Shown here piece after piece: positions 17,277 to 26,364 of a DNA stretch of 64,000 nucleotides. The DNA is taken from the IMG/VR virus record IMGVR_UViG_3300009034_000002, positions 62,001 to 126,000 of that record; one strand, given 5' to 3'. A program made the position numbers and the translations under genes. This DNA comes from a virus. The number at the start of each line of letters is the position of its first letter. The stretch's first letter is position 1. Under the pieces are notes generated by a model, which searched no databases, was not told the origin of the DNA, and saw only the letters and a list, made by a program, of their open reading frames with translations.

Positions 17277-18229
17277 CAATGCACATCTCCTTTCTGAAGT
17301 AATTTCATAACATCTTTAAAGACCATTTCTTCTGTTATTTTATTTAAACACTCTTTGTATCTGGGTGTATTGAAACATTTACTGAAATCATAACACGGGA
17401 CACACGGCAACTCCGCAAGACAAATCGTACGGTACTGGTTGTAATATCGACAACGGAAGTCTGGTTTAACTGTGCCAAACAAACCAACGAATGGCACGTT
17501 CAAGAAACCAGCGATATGTAAAATACCACTGTCAACACAAACAACGGCATCTAACTCATTCAAAACGGCGCACAACTCCGTTAAATTGAGCGTACCGGAC
17601 AAATTTAAAAAGTCAGGTCGCGCAACAGTTTGAACAACCTTGTTATGTAACAATACAACTCCAAAACCTTTTTCATTTAACTTATCAACAAGGTGAGTCC
17701 AATTATTCCATGTTCTTACCTTCGCAAACGCGAAGGGCGCAATTCCAATCTTACGTTTGCCAACTAGATTTTCCAACCGTTGCTTTGCACGATGTTTCTC
17801 TAAATCACTTACAACTATCCTATATGCAGTATCAACATGGTTGAAGTCAATGCCAATGTAATCCGCAATTAAATTAAGCCTATGACCCAAAGTACAAACC
17901 GGTTTGTAATCAATAACGCCCTGTAAATTTAGGTAGCACTGACCAGGTTCTTTAGAACCATCTAAATATACGTTGTCTACCAAATTTAAACCTTTAATAA
18001 ACTCAACATACTTCTTACCTGTTATTAAATTCAATTGTGGATTCAACTTCTTTAACTGTAACTTACATGCCTTAGCAACAAGTGAAACAAACAAAACGTC
18101 GCCAAGGCCTCCAACCCTCCTTAGCCAAATTTCTAAGTTACCCTTCGAAGTTTCGATTAATGTATCAAAACAGCTTCGAAAAATCTTAAAGTCAACATTT
18201 ACTTCGATCTTGCTTCCAAATTTTGGCAT
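17276..18229 (-). CDS. GT9-like glycosyltransferase (heptosyltransferase family)
   Basis: 317 residues from ATG at 18229. The longer open frame to 18307 overlaps the upstream gene and is not preferred, although the SD of the chosen start is weak (GGA). LRRVGGLGDVLFVSLVAKA is the N-terminal GT9 motif. VVCVDSGILHIAGFLNVPFVGLFG is the nucleotide-sugar-binding motif. The CVPC segment near the end is shared with the GT9 at 12095, so the two are distant paralogues. Its TGA overlaps the ATG of the synthetase-like gene, implying coupled translation. Confidence 0.8.
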   Translation of the reverse strand: MPKFGSKIEVNVDFKIFRSCFDTLIETSKGNLEIWLRRVGGLGDVLFVSLVAKACKLQLKKLNPQLNLITGKKYVEFIKGLNLVDNVYLDGSKEPGQCYLNLQGVIDYKPVCTLGHRLNLIADYIGIDFNHVDTAYRIVVSDLEKHRAKQRLENLVGKRKIGIAPFAFAKVRTWNNWTHLVDKLNEKGFGVVLLHNKVVQTVARPDFLNLSGTLNLTELCAVLNELDAVVCVDSGILHIAGFLNVPFVGLFGTVKPDFRCRYYNQYRTICLAELPCVPCYDFSKCFNTPRYKECLNKITEEMVFKDVMKLLQKGDVH

Positions 18230-18240
18230 AAAAAGTCCGT

Positions 18241-18681
18241 TTAAGCTGTAATAAACAAAGTCCAATCCACTTCCATACCTTCGTATGTATCGCCAACACC
18301 TATCCAAATCTTATCCATCTCAAGATCTCCAATAGCAAGTGAGTACGACCTGCCAACAATATCTGAATCAAGAACAAGGTGATCGTTGGTTAGGAGGTTA
18401 AATATCAATTTAATTTTCTTTGCGCCACTCCAAATAATAACGCCTGAAACACCGGGGACTCTGGGAGTGCACAAACCTAACACGGCTTCCATCTTTTGAC
18501 GTAACTCTTCTCCAACATCCAACTCTGTTAAAACGCCGGTATCCGGCGCAGTACCGGTGTATACTTTATATACTATACAATCACCTGGTAACGTTCTAGA
18601 CCGAGCTAACTTATCAAACTTTTTCATCTCCGCATCATCTCTAGTTATGTTCGGGTCTTTGTGTCTAACCTTGTCAAACAT
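18241..18681 (-). CDS. Hypothetical protein, tandem paralogue (copy 1)
   Basis: 146 residues, not recognised. It is a clear paralogue of the next gene upstream (18712): MFDxVRHxDPNIxRDDAEMKKFDKLARSRTLPG, CTPRVPGVxGVxxWSGxKKIKLxFN and DLxMDKIWI are shared. Predicted largely beta in the second half. ATG at 18681 has AAAGGAG about 10 bases upstream. Small paired proteins near tail and virion-enzyme genes are often virion components, but this is context only. Confidence 0.6.
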   Translation of the reverse strand: MFDKVRHKDPNITRDDAEMKKFDKLARSRTLPGDCIVYKVYTGTAPDTGVLTELDVGEELRQKMEAVLGLCTPRVPGVSGVIIWSGAKKIKLIFNLLTNDHLVLDSDIVGRSYSLAIGDLEMDKIWIGVGDTYEGMEVDWTLFITA

Positions 18682-18711
18682 GGTCTTCCCTCTCCTTTTG
18701 TTTTATAGTAT

Positions 18712-19143
18712 TTAAGTTGTAACAAATAATGTAAAATCAACATCAACACCACTGTCGGACGCAATCCAAATCTTATCCATCTGAAGATCTCCAATAGCAA
18801 GCGAAAATACTCTACCAATCAAATCCGAGTCAAGTATAAGTTCATCCTCAGACACATCATTAAACTTTAATTTAATTTTCTTGCCTCCAGACCACATAAC
18901 TACGCCAGTAACACCCGGTACTCTGGGAGTACACTTGCCTAACTCGGCCTCCATTAACACACGTAAATCTTCTCCAGTATCTAACGCTATCCACGTGCCA
19001 GCCGCTAGTGCAGTATCGGTATATACTTTATACACTATACAAGCGCCTGGTAGTGTTCTGGACCGAGCTAACTTATCGAACTTCTTCATCTCCGCATCAT
19101 CTCTAGCAATGTTCGGATCTCTGTGTCTAACCTCGTCAAACAT
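18712..19143 (-). CDS. Hypothetical protein, tandem paralogue (copy 2)
   Basis: 143 residues, paralogous to the gene at 18241 over the full length. ATG at 19143 follows AAGGAGG with 8 bases. Most differences fall between residues 40 and 70 and at the C-terminus. The strong nucleotide similarity of the two genes indicates a fairly recent tandem duplication. Function unknown. Confidence 0.6.
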   Translation of the reverse strand: MFDEVRHRDPNIARDDAEMKKFDKLARSRTLPGACIVYKVYTDTALAAGTWIALDTGEDLRVLMEAELGKCTPRVPGVTGVVMWSGGKKIKLKFNDVSEDELILDSDLIGRVFSLAIGDLQMDKIWIASDSGVDVDFTLFVTT

Positions 19144-19146
19144 AAT

Positions 19147-20715
19147 CTATTCCTCCTTATTTAATCTTTTAACAAACTTAACTTCTTTCCACCAAACCTG
19201 AATACCGTGTGGCTTTACAACTTCTTTTGGCGGATCAAACGTTGCAACCAATTCAAAGGTGTAAACATAACATTCCTTAACTTTTGGCCACCATTTCTTC
19301 CAGTCTTCAGGTAAAATTTTATGTTGTTTAAACAACTTTTCCTTCACATCTCCAATAGGAACAGGTCCTTCCACGGTTAGTAGTTTCAAAATGCCATATA
19401 CATGATTTTCCTCTAAGAAGTATACCTCTTGACCAAGATACTTTTCAAACTTCTTCGACTTAACAATTAACGTCTTCGTTCCGTCAGCAATCATACTTGC
19501 ATGAGGCTTAACGAGGTATACACCAGGGAGTTTACGAAGTCGTGCTAATTCTTCGTCACGCCAAATTGGTTCAACCTCAACTTCTACAACTTTAGGTTCC
19601 TCTATCGGTTTAATTGGCTTTAGTAAATCCCAAGCACTTCTAACCATTTCCCCATTACGAATCTCCTTTATAACCCTTACATAAGCGTCATTCTCATTGT
19701 CAACAACATTGTGGGTCTTGTTTAGTAACACTTCCACAATTCTACTATCCTGCCGAACAAGTTCCATATCAAATTCAGTTACTTCTCTAATCAAACCCGC
19801 TTCATCCCACAAAGCTTTAAAAGACTCAACTAACTCGGGATTCCAGATCTTATTCCTTTCCCAATCCAGCCTATAATCACCTCGATTTCTTAACCTATAT
19901 ATGGCACTCAACTCAGCAAAACTTTCCTTTGCATATTCTTCAGCAGCATCTCGTGGGAAACCGCCAACTATCTTTTTCTTAAAACTTTCGGCATATTCAT
20001 TCACTGGCGTTTTTGCAAGCTTCAAGTTCTTTCTGAATTCCATTTTCAAACGTAAAGCTTTACGATTTTTCGAAAACTTCCAGAACATGTGTGCAGATTC
20101 ATGAGTCATAGCATAATTAAACAGGCCAAACTTTTTCATACGATATGTGGATAACCTTATGGTTCTTGTGATATAGTCAGCCTCACCAACAAGATCACGA
20201 GCCTTAGGAAATATTGTTGATTTAATTTTTGGTTGCAATTCAATTGCTTTAACATACCTTGTGAAACCTATCGGTAGAGTATTAAAAATGAAGGCAGTTT
20301 GATCTTTAAATGAAGCCGGCACACCTTTACCAAGTGTAATTAATCCAGAAACTCGATCTTTAATGAAAATCCGTTGTCCGGACTTTGTGGTAATCCAATG
20401 GCCCATCATTTTCAACACTTTATTAAATACAATTTTAAACAAGCGGGATACTTCATCAGCAGAATGTTCATCTAATGCAAATGAATCTTCAACAAACCAA
20501 TCCTCATCCCACATCCTCCAAATTGGTTCAACCTCAACTTCAATGATAGATTTAGATTCAGGTTTTGGCAACTGTAAAACGTTCCATGTTGACTCAATTA
20601 GTTCATCTTCCTCATTATACTTGGATACTAACTCCCAGAAGGCATTCTTCGAGCCCTCGGGAACGTAGTTGAAATCCTTATCAAGAAACGTTTTAATTTC
20701 GTCAATCTTGCTCAT
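19147..20715 (-). CDS. Zincin metallopeptidase with C-terminal ASCH/PUA-like domain
   Basis: 522 residues. Order: linker domain ending VEVEPIWR (1-65); GHWITTKSGQRIFIKDRVS motif (about 104); zincin domain with HESAH at about 205 and ESFAELS about 60 residues later, a gluzincin-like HExxH plus Glu pattern; a second linker domain (about 330-390, again ending EVEVEPIWR); and a C-terminal domain (395-522) with LVKPHASMIADGTKTLIVKSK, which resembles ASCH/PUA RNA-binding folds at low confidence. ATG overlaps the upstream stop (ATGA). Probably a virion-associated or co-injected protease; the target is unknown. Confidence 0.65.
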   Translation of the reverse strand: MSKIDEIKTFLDKDFNYVPEGSKNAFWELVSKYNEEDELIESTWNVLQLPKPESKSIIEVEVEPIWRMWDEDWFVEDSFALDEHSADEVSRLFKIVFNKVLKMMGHWITTKSGQRIFIKDRVSGLITLGKGVPASFKDQTAFIFNTLPIGFTRYVKAIELQPKIKSTIFPKARDLVGEADYITRTIRLSTYRMKKFGLFNYAMTHESAHMFWKFSKNRKALRLKMEFRKNLKLAKTPVNEYAESFKKKIVGGFPRDAAEEYAKESFAELSAIYRLRNRGDYRLDWERNKIWNPELVESFKALWDEAGLIREVTEFDMELVRQDSRIVEVLLNKTHNVVDNENDAYVRVIKEIRNGEMVRSAWDLLKPIKPIEEPKVVEVEVEPIWRDEELARLRKLPGVYLVKPHASMIADGTKTLIVKSKKFEKYLGQEVYFLEENHVYGILKLLTVEGPVPIGDVKEKLFKQHKILPEDWKKWWPKVKECYVYTFELVATFDPPKEVVKPHGIQVWWKEVKFVKRLNKEE

Positions 20716-23195
20716 TTAACCTTCTCCCACCATGGTCTACCAGGTTCAAAAATCTTAGCTCGTCCCCATATGTCTTTAAACGCTTTAATGGTTAATGGAT
20801 TTCTAGACTCCATCTGCTGCCACTGACTGGAATAGTGTTTTCTAACACGATAAAGTCCAGATAACTCAGCAAACGTCTCCGATGCGATACGTTTATGTCC
20901 CATTTTGCCAAAGTTGTCTGCAATTCGTTTAGTCAGAAACGGTTCCTTGTGCACGGCCATAGAAAAATTGTGTCTAAACGGCATCCAGTGCTTCGTAGTC
21001 AAGACATTTCTCCAAGTGTGGTGACCGCAGATATGTCCCACAACTCTTGAAGGCCTTCGTCCACCCGCGGAAAAGGCGCCTGTATATATCCTCATCACGC
21101 CGGGGCCAGAAAAATATTCAGAAAATACAGCCTTCTGCGGGGCAAGTTTAATAGCGGGTTTCAGCCACCCCGGCGTCTTAAACAGTTCTATTCGTTTCAA
21201 ATTATGTGTAAAGGCCGCCGGCATTGTGTTAAATAAGAACGCAAACTGGCCATGGGTCTGTTTTGTCACTCCACGGCCAACTTTTATCAAATTAGACACT
21301 TTATCAGGTATAAAAAACTTCTGACCAGTCTTTGTAGTAATCCAATGACCCAATTCGCCAGTTACTTTATTCTTTATAAGTGCAAATAAACGTGAAATTA
21401 TATTATATGAACTTTCACGCCAAATAGGTTCAACTTCAACTTCCTCCACTTTCGGTATCATTTCTTCAGGTTTTGTAACTTTCATTGGGATCCAAGCGTT
21501 ATTAACCAACTTGCCATCTAAATAGGTCTTTACAACCTTCAACAATGCACGTTCCGGGTCTTCAACGGGAGCAAAACTCTTGTCTAGAAACACCTCCAAC
21601 GTATCGACTGCAACATCAACTTTTTCCTCAACTTGTCGTTGTAAACGAGTGGCTTCCAACATCTCTTTAAACGCTTTCACAGTACCAGGACCCTCAGTCT
21701 GTAGTTGATTCCATAACCTTTTGTAACCCGACTTTCTGCGGTGTGCATGTAAAACTGCAATTTCCGCAAAGCTTTCATCCACCCAAGTTTCAGGCCTACT
21801 TTGTCGCATCCAATTTGCATAGGGTGAAATAAAAGGACCTTCATCACGTAATGCAGCCGCAAATTTAATATTCATCGGTTCTAGCCGTGGATTTTCAAAG
21901 ACAAGATGTCCACAATCATGAGTAATAGCATGTCGTAATCTCCCGCTCATTCTCTTAAATACAACATCATGATAAATTGTAACTTTGCCAGTTCTATAAT
22001 CAGCTAACGCAGCAGGTATCGCTTTGTAAACGTCAACAACTTTTGTTCCCGGCCACTTTTTTATTTCAATTTCTTTAATATAGCGAGTCAAGTGTGTAGG
22101 CAATGTGTTAAACAGAAACGAGTACCTATCCTTAATTCCTCCGGGAAGACCAAGGTCAACTTTAATTAGCTTTGACACTTTATCCTCAATAAAAAACCGT
22201 TGTCCAGACTTTGTAGTAATCCAATGGCCAAGTTTACCTGTTAATTTATTAATAACCAGTTTCCAAAACGCGCGTGAAATATTATGCTCATCATCGCGCC
22301 AAATTGGTTCAACCAGTACATCAACAACCTTTGGCACAATTTCCTTTTCCAATTTAACTGTTTTTAACGCAATCCATCTACTACTAATTAGTTCATCATC
22401 AATATATTCTTTCTCAACACGATACCACGCCTTTTCGAAACTATCTACAACGTTAAAGTCGTTATCAAGTAATATAGTAAGCCGTTTCGGAACTTCACGC
22501 GCCAATTCATCACCAAGTACTTCCGGCATACTTCTTACCAATTTTGCATCATTCCATAACTCCTTGAACGCGGCAACCGTTCCGGGCGCACGTTTCTCCA
22601 TGGTAATCCACTTTGGCTTAACTTTAGGATTCCTCCTTAGTCGATATATACTTGAAAGATCTGCAAAACTTTCACGATGCCATGGTTTCGTCAAACCCAT
22701 CTTCCTAAAAAGTTTGGCATATGTGGTCGGTGAAACCTTTTCCTTATTTAATGCACTCGCAAATGCCTGTTTCGCTTTCATAGCGCGAGTCGACCGCGAA
22801 AACCGCCAGTAGAAATGTGCACCTTCATGGGTCAAAACCCAGCTTGCTGTCCAGTCAGGTCTAGTTCTCGTGAAATTGGCCGGGAATAATTTTATTGTTC
22901 TTGCCTTATAAACTGCTTGTCCTATGTCCCCAGACACTATACCAGGAAAAATTTCAGACGGCCGTTCAAGTCGAATTGTTTTGAGATATCGCGTGAACCC
23001 AGAAGGTAAGGTATTGAAGATAAAACTCATCCTACCCACCTGAGTTGACCGAACACCCTCGCCAAGCGAAAATAAACCGGAAACTTTATCCTCAATGAAG
23101 AACCGTTGTCCGGACTTTGTGGTAATCCAATGGCCAAGTTTACCAGTTAATTTATTAGTAACCAATTTCCAGAAAGCTCTTAACATGGTATCCAT
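20712..23195 (-). CDS. Triple zincin-module protein, two modules lacking the catalytic Glu
   Basis: 827 residues with three tandem modules. Each has a GHWITTKxGQ motif (about 21, 321 and 616), an FNTLPxxxTRxLKxIE segment, a HxxxH site and an E(S/T)FAxL segment. Sites are HEGAH (123-127, intact), HDCGH (426-430) and HICGH (721-725). The latter two lack the HExxH glutamate, so they probably bind metal or substrate without normal catalysis. Linker domains of about 60 residues ending VEPIWR separate the modules. ATG at 23195 follows AAGGAG by 8 bases. Looks like a polyprotein; processing between modules is possible. Confidence 0.7.
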   Translation of the reverse strand: MDTMLRAFWKLVTNKLTGKLGHWITTKSGQRFFIEDKVSGLFSLGEGVRSTQVGRMSFIFNTLPSGFTRYLKTIRLERPSEIFPGIVSGDIGQAVYKARTIKLFPANFTRTRPDWTASWVLTHEGAHFYWRFSRSTRAMKAKQAFASALNKEKVSPTTYAKLFRKMGLTKPWHRESFADLSSIYRLRRNPKVKPKWITMEKRAPGTVAAFKELWNDAKLVRSMPEVLGDELAREVPKRLTILLDNDFNVVDSFEKAWYRVEKEYIDDELISSRWIALKTVKLEKEIVPKVVDVLVEPIWRDDEHNISRAFWKLVINKLTGKLGHWITTKSGQRFFIEDKVSKLIKVDLGLPGGIKDRYSFLFNTLPTHLTRYIKEIEIKKWPGTKVVDVYKAIPAALADYRTGKVTIYHDVVFKRMSGRLRHAITHDCGHLVFENPRLEPMNIKFAAALRDEGPFISPYANWMRQSRPETWVDESFAEIAVLHAHRRKSGYKRLWNQLQTEGPGTVKAFKEMLEATRLQRQVEEKVDVAVDTLEVFLDKSFAPVEDPERALLKVVKTYLDGKLVNNAWIPMKVTKPEEMIPKVEEVEVEPIWRESSYNIISRLFALIKNKVTGELGHWITTKTGQKFFIPDKVSNLIKVGRGVTKQTHGQFAFLFNTMPAAFTHNLKRIELFKTPGWLKPAIKLAPQKAVFSEYFSGPGVMRIYTGAFSAGGRRPSRVVGHICGHHTWRNVLTTKHWMPFRHNFSMAVHKEPFLTKRIADNFGKMGHKRIASETFAELSGLYRVRKHYSSQWQQMESRNPLTIKAFKDIWGRAKIFEPGRPWWEKVK

Positions 23196-23208
23196 TCAGT
23201 TATCTCCT

Positions 23209-23439
23209 TCATGTATCCCTTTCGGGCATCGGAACCTTTACAGGAATTTCTTTTTCTTCCGTTGGACCTTCCTTAGGAATGGGCTTCTCCGAAGGTAGTT
23301 CGCCAACCAAAAGAAACTCCTCACTTTCAACTTGTCCATTTTCATCCAACAAGTGTCTGACAACAAATGTAGCTTGAACTTCATCCTCAACCGGGACCAT
23401 GTTTTCATCAAAGTATGTTACAATTTGATACTCTTTCAT
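23209..23439 (-). CDS. Free-standing linker-domain protein
   Basis: 76 residues. It matches the repeated linker domain of the zincin proteins (TYFDENMVPVEDEVQATFVVRHLLDENGQVESEEF against LDxxFxxVxDxExAxxxVxKxYxDGELVxSxW) but stands alone and ends in a Pro/Glu-rich tail. ATG at 23439 overlaps the stop of the upstream gene (ATGA). It could be a detached piece of the adjacent polyprotein-like gene or a docking partner. Confidence 0.6.
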   Translation of the reverse strand: MKEYQIVTYFDENMVPVEDEVQATFVVRHLLDENGQVESEEFLLVGELPSEKPIPKEGPTEEKEIPVKVPMPERDT

Positions 23440-25133
23440 TTCCCTGCCCCTTTGTAAATTTCTTCAAAGATACTTGTAATCCCAGGACTCGACTTTTGTA
23501 ACTTCGACCACTGACTTTTGTACCGACTACGCCGATATCTATACACTACTGACATTTCCGCAAAATTCTCGGTAGTAAACAAATCTCTAAACCGTTTCGA
23601 ACCCTCTTGGCCTTTCGTACTTTTCCACAACCGTTCGTAGCGTTTAGCATATGGGGTAGCGCCCCCTTCACTTTCTGAAGCCGAAGCAAACTTTTTTAAC
23701 AAGTTGCGTTCACTGCTGCTCCGTTTACCATACCAATAAGAATGGCCAGTCTCATGTGTAATAGTATCCGCAAGTCTTCGTTTTAACCTTTTCTGTTGTC
23801 CAACGTTTATAAGCATTCTTTGTTGTTGCGGATAAAACACACCGAAAGGATGAATATCCTTTTTGCCAAGTAAAAATTGTTTCCATTTTGGCACACTTTC
23901 GGGAACCTTAACAATATGAATCTGTTTAAGGTCTCCCGTAAACCTTTGAGGTAAAACGTTAAAAGAAGTCACAACATTACCAAGATCAGTTTTGGTCAAC
24001 TTGGAATCAACAAGCATACGGTTCGAAACATGGTCCATTATACAAATACGCCTTCCATCAGGTAAGGTCACCCAATGGCCTTTCTTACCAGTTGGACATT
24101 TTATCAACTTAAATTTTGTCCCTGGATCCTCAAACTTAGGATTCGTAGCCAATCTATAACCTTCTCGTAAAGCAGCCCATGACCCAAGTGCACCCGCGCC
24201 TGCGGCTACTGGATGTGCCTTCAACACCGTCCAAACCTTACTTGCCACAGCAACAATCCTCTCAACGCATGCCTCTTCATTCTCTAACGTTTCACATTCC
24301 AATATCTGAGCACCAGTCTTTGGGACTGTTGTCTTTTCTAAGACCCAAACATCTGTGCCTTCCTCACGACTAGCTATCCAATACCCTTTTAAGCCGCCGG
24401 ACTTACACCAAAACGTCTTAACGGTTGGAGAATCCTGAATTATCGTTGCAACGCCCTTCGTCACTCGTTCCATCCAACCCGGAGTGTCTTTTGTGGGATT
24501 ACAGAACCCTCCTGGCTCACAGTAACCATCATAACAGAAAGCTTTTCGTTTCTTGCAGCGTGAAAAATTACAAAGCGTTTTCTTTTCTTCCAACGGATTA
24601 CGGAAACAAGTTAAATGAAAATGATTTTTTGAATTGTCCAAAATTCTCAAATCCCAATGGAAAAAACTAGGACCGCGTCTTGTAACTCTCCTCTTCCTAA
24701 AGTAATGATATTGGAAACAGTATGGAACCTCCGCTCGTAGTATATCAGTCACGCCCAATATATCAGTTAAAACTTGTACGTCCCCTGGTAACGAGTATAA
24801 AAAATCAACTCCATGCGGATAATCAACCAAAATAAAAGCACATTCAAACTTGTTCTCGCCTTTATGGATTGTCTTCTTTTCAATCGGCGTTAATCTTAGT
24901 TGGTCGCAAATTTTATCAACATCAGCCTCTTTAACTTCATCACCAAACTTAGAAACTCGAATGCACCAACCGGTATGATATCCGTCCTTAACAAAGAAGT
25001 ACTGATCTGGCCAAATATGCACTCTCAATTGACCAACAAGCCAAGTATTAGTACCCTCCCGTTCCCAATATTCAGGGATACGCGCAAGGAAGAATATAAA
25101 CTCTTCAGCCACCAATCTTGTCAAATCTAGCAC
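23436..25133 (-). CDS. LigD-phosphoesterase-like domain fused to zincin metallopeptidase
   Basis: About 565 residues. The N-terminal half has QYHYFRKRR followed by HWDLRI (about 142-164), which resembles the His...HxDxR active site of LigD-type 3'-phosphoesterases with an enlarged spacer. A cysteine-rich stretch (CNFSRC, CYDGYC, FC) follows. After GHWVTLPDGRRICIMDHVS comes a zincin domain with HETGH (460-464) and ENFAEMS. I chose GTG at 25133, 4 bases after AAGGAGG; another GTG at 25157 has a poor SD. Joining a nucleic-acid end enzyme to a protease suggests a virion-delivered multifunctional protein. Confidence 0.6.
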   Translation of the reverse strand: MLDLTRLVAEEFIFFLARIPEYWEREGTNTWLVGQLRVHIWPDQYFFVKDGYHTGWCIRVSKFGDEVKEADVDKICDQLRLTPIEKKTIHKGENKFECAFILVDYPHGVDFLYSLPGDVQVLTDILGVTDILRAEVPYCFQYHYFRKRRVTRRGPSFFHWDLRILDNSKNHFHLTCFRNPLEEKKTLCNFSRCKKRKAFCYDGYCEPGGFCNPTKDTPGWMERVTKGVATIIQDSPTVKTFWCKSGGLKGYWIASREEGTDVWVLEKTTVPKTGAQILECETLENEEACVERIVAVASKVWTVLKAHPVAAGAGALGSWAALREGYRLATNPKFEDPGTKFKLIKCPTGKKGHWVTLPDGRRICIMDHVSNRMLVDSKLTKTDLGNVVTSFNVLPQRFTGDLKQIHIVKVPESVPKWKQFLLGKKDIHPFGVFYPQQQRMLINVGQQKRLKRRLADTITHETGHSYWYGKRSSSERNLLKKFASASESEGGATPYAKRYERLWKSTKGQEGSKRFRDLFTTENFAEMSVVYRYRRSRYKSQWSKLQKSSPGITSIFEEIYKGAGK

Positions 25134-25147
25134 GGGTCCTCCTTCAA

Positions 25148-25345
25148 CTAAAACCACCCTTTTTCGGCCTTTCGTTGACGGTTACAAACTTTGTTACATA
25201 CGACGGTAGTTCCTTTCCAGGTTGTAAAAGCACCGCCGAAACATTTACATCGTCTACACTCGTCAAGAGATATGTTACCTTTTTTACACTTTACTTTGCC
25301 ATCAACTACCGGAATATGTAAATACTTACGAAGTTTAAAAATCAT
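25148..25345 (-). CDS. Small cysteine-rich protein
   Basis: 65 residues, basic, with six cysteines in CKKG, CRRCKC and CNKVCN, consistent with one or two zinc sites. ATG at 25345 overlaps the upstream stop (ATGA), so its translation is coupled to the phosphoesterase-like gene. No family recognised; a nucleic-acid-binding accessory role is possible. Confidence 0.6.
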   Translation of the reverse strand: MIFKLRKYLHIPVVDGKVKCKKGNISLDECRRCKCFGGAFTTWKGTTVVCNKVCNRQRKAEKGWF

Positions 25346-26364
25346 GCCCTTGTCTCTTTTCGACGCCCTAAAGCATTTAATACCCGCTGTATAAAATCTT
25401 CATCCATTCCATGAATCTCAAAGTACTCCCAAATATCTTCAACACTAAGAAATTCATCCTCATCATACTCTAACAAGTTTTCGGAATTTGATATACGAAT
25501 TACGTCTTCCTTAAGGAAGAACGAGCGTAAACCCTTCCTACGATCCAACGCTTGATCTCCCGTTACTTCCCAAAACTTCAAATCATCAGGAACTTGATCA
25601 CGTAACTCCCGTGGCATGGCCGAAACACCTTTTGGAGGTAACCATCTCTTCAGAATTGCCCTACGTGACAATACATACGGACTTTGATCAACCGCTTGTA
25701 TAATCCACCAGGAAATTGTGCCTGGTTGGATCTCAGGTGGCATTGCAGGAGGAAGTTTTGCACCTGGTTTCAACTTTAAAGGCTTTGGTGTTTCTTGCAA
25801 CTTCTTAACATCCTTTGGGGTTAGCTTCCTCGCAAGTCGTACAACGTACCTCCCAGGTTTTAATACTTTATTATGATGCAGCCAATATTCATGGAAATAT
25901 ACTTTTTGGGCCCCGAATTCAATTTGTCCAGAATCAACTTGTTTCATAAAGCCATCCAACGTAGGAGTTGCGCCAACTGTGCCCTTTTTAAACTTCGCTT
26001 CCTTAATTTCCATCCAAGCTTTCGGCTCGGGCGCTTTACTCGTGCCAAGCAGGTAGGTTTGAACAACCTTACCGCCCCTTCGTTGTCGGAGTTTAAACTT
26101 ACCTGTGTCTAAATCAATCTTATAACACGCCGGCTTCTTCCAAATTAAATCTTTAAACTCCTGTAAAGTTGTCGGACGTTTCCACCTGCATTCTTTCCAA
26201 ATGAACCATGTCCAGCCAAGCACGAGATCCGGGTCACCGAATTCGGCTCTAAAATCAACATGTACAACGGTATGCAAGTGAAACTGAATCGACCAGTTAT
26301 AAATTTTATCTTCAGACGGATTAGTCATATATGGATTGATCCTTACAATTTCGTCGTTACTCAC
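25342..26364 (-). CDS. LigD-type 3'-phosphoesterase-like protein
   Basis: 340 residues. The N-terminal domain carries His29, His35, Asp37 and Arg39 in FHLHTVVHVDFR, the same H-x5-HxDxR spacing as the active site of LigD 3'-phosphoesterase domains, which trim 3' ribonucleotides and phosphates. A downstream EFGAQKVYFHEYW segment may supply further His/Tyr residues. The C-terminal third (about 230-330) is an uncharacterised helical region. GTG at 26364 has AGGAGG 6 bases upstream and overlaps the end of the ligase-like gene by 8 bases, so they are probably co-translated. Confidence 0.65.
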   Translation of the reverse strand: MSNDEIVRINPYMTNPSEDKIYNWSIQFHLHTVVHVDFRAEFGDPDLVLGWTWFIWKECRWKRPTTLQEFKDLIWKKPACYKIDLDTGKFKLRQRRGGKVVQTYLLGTSKAPEPKAWMEIKEAKFKKGTVGATPTLDGFMKQVDSGQIEFGAQKVYFHEYWLHHNKVLKPGRYVVRLARKLTPKDVKKLQETPKPLKLKPGAKLPPAMPPEIQPGTISWWIIQAVDQSPYVLSRRAILKRWLPPKGVSAMPRELRDQVPDDLKFWEVTGDQALDRRKGLRSFFLKEDVIRISNSENLLEYDEDEFLSVEDIWEYFEIHGMDEDFIQRVLNALGRRKETRA

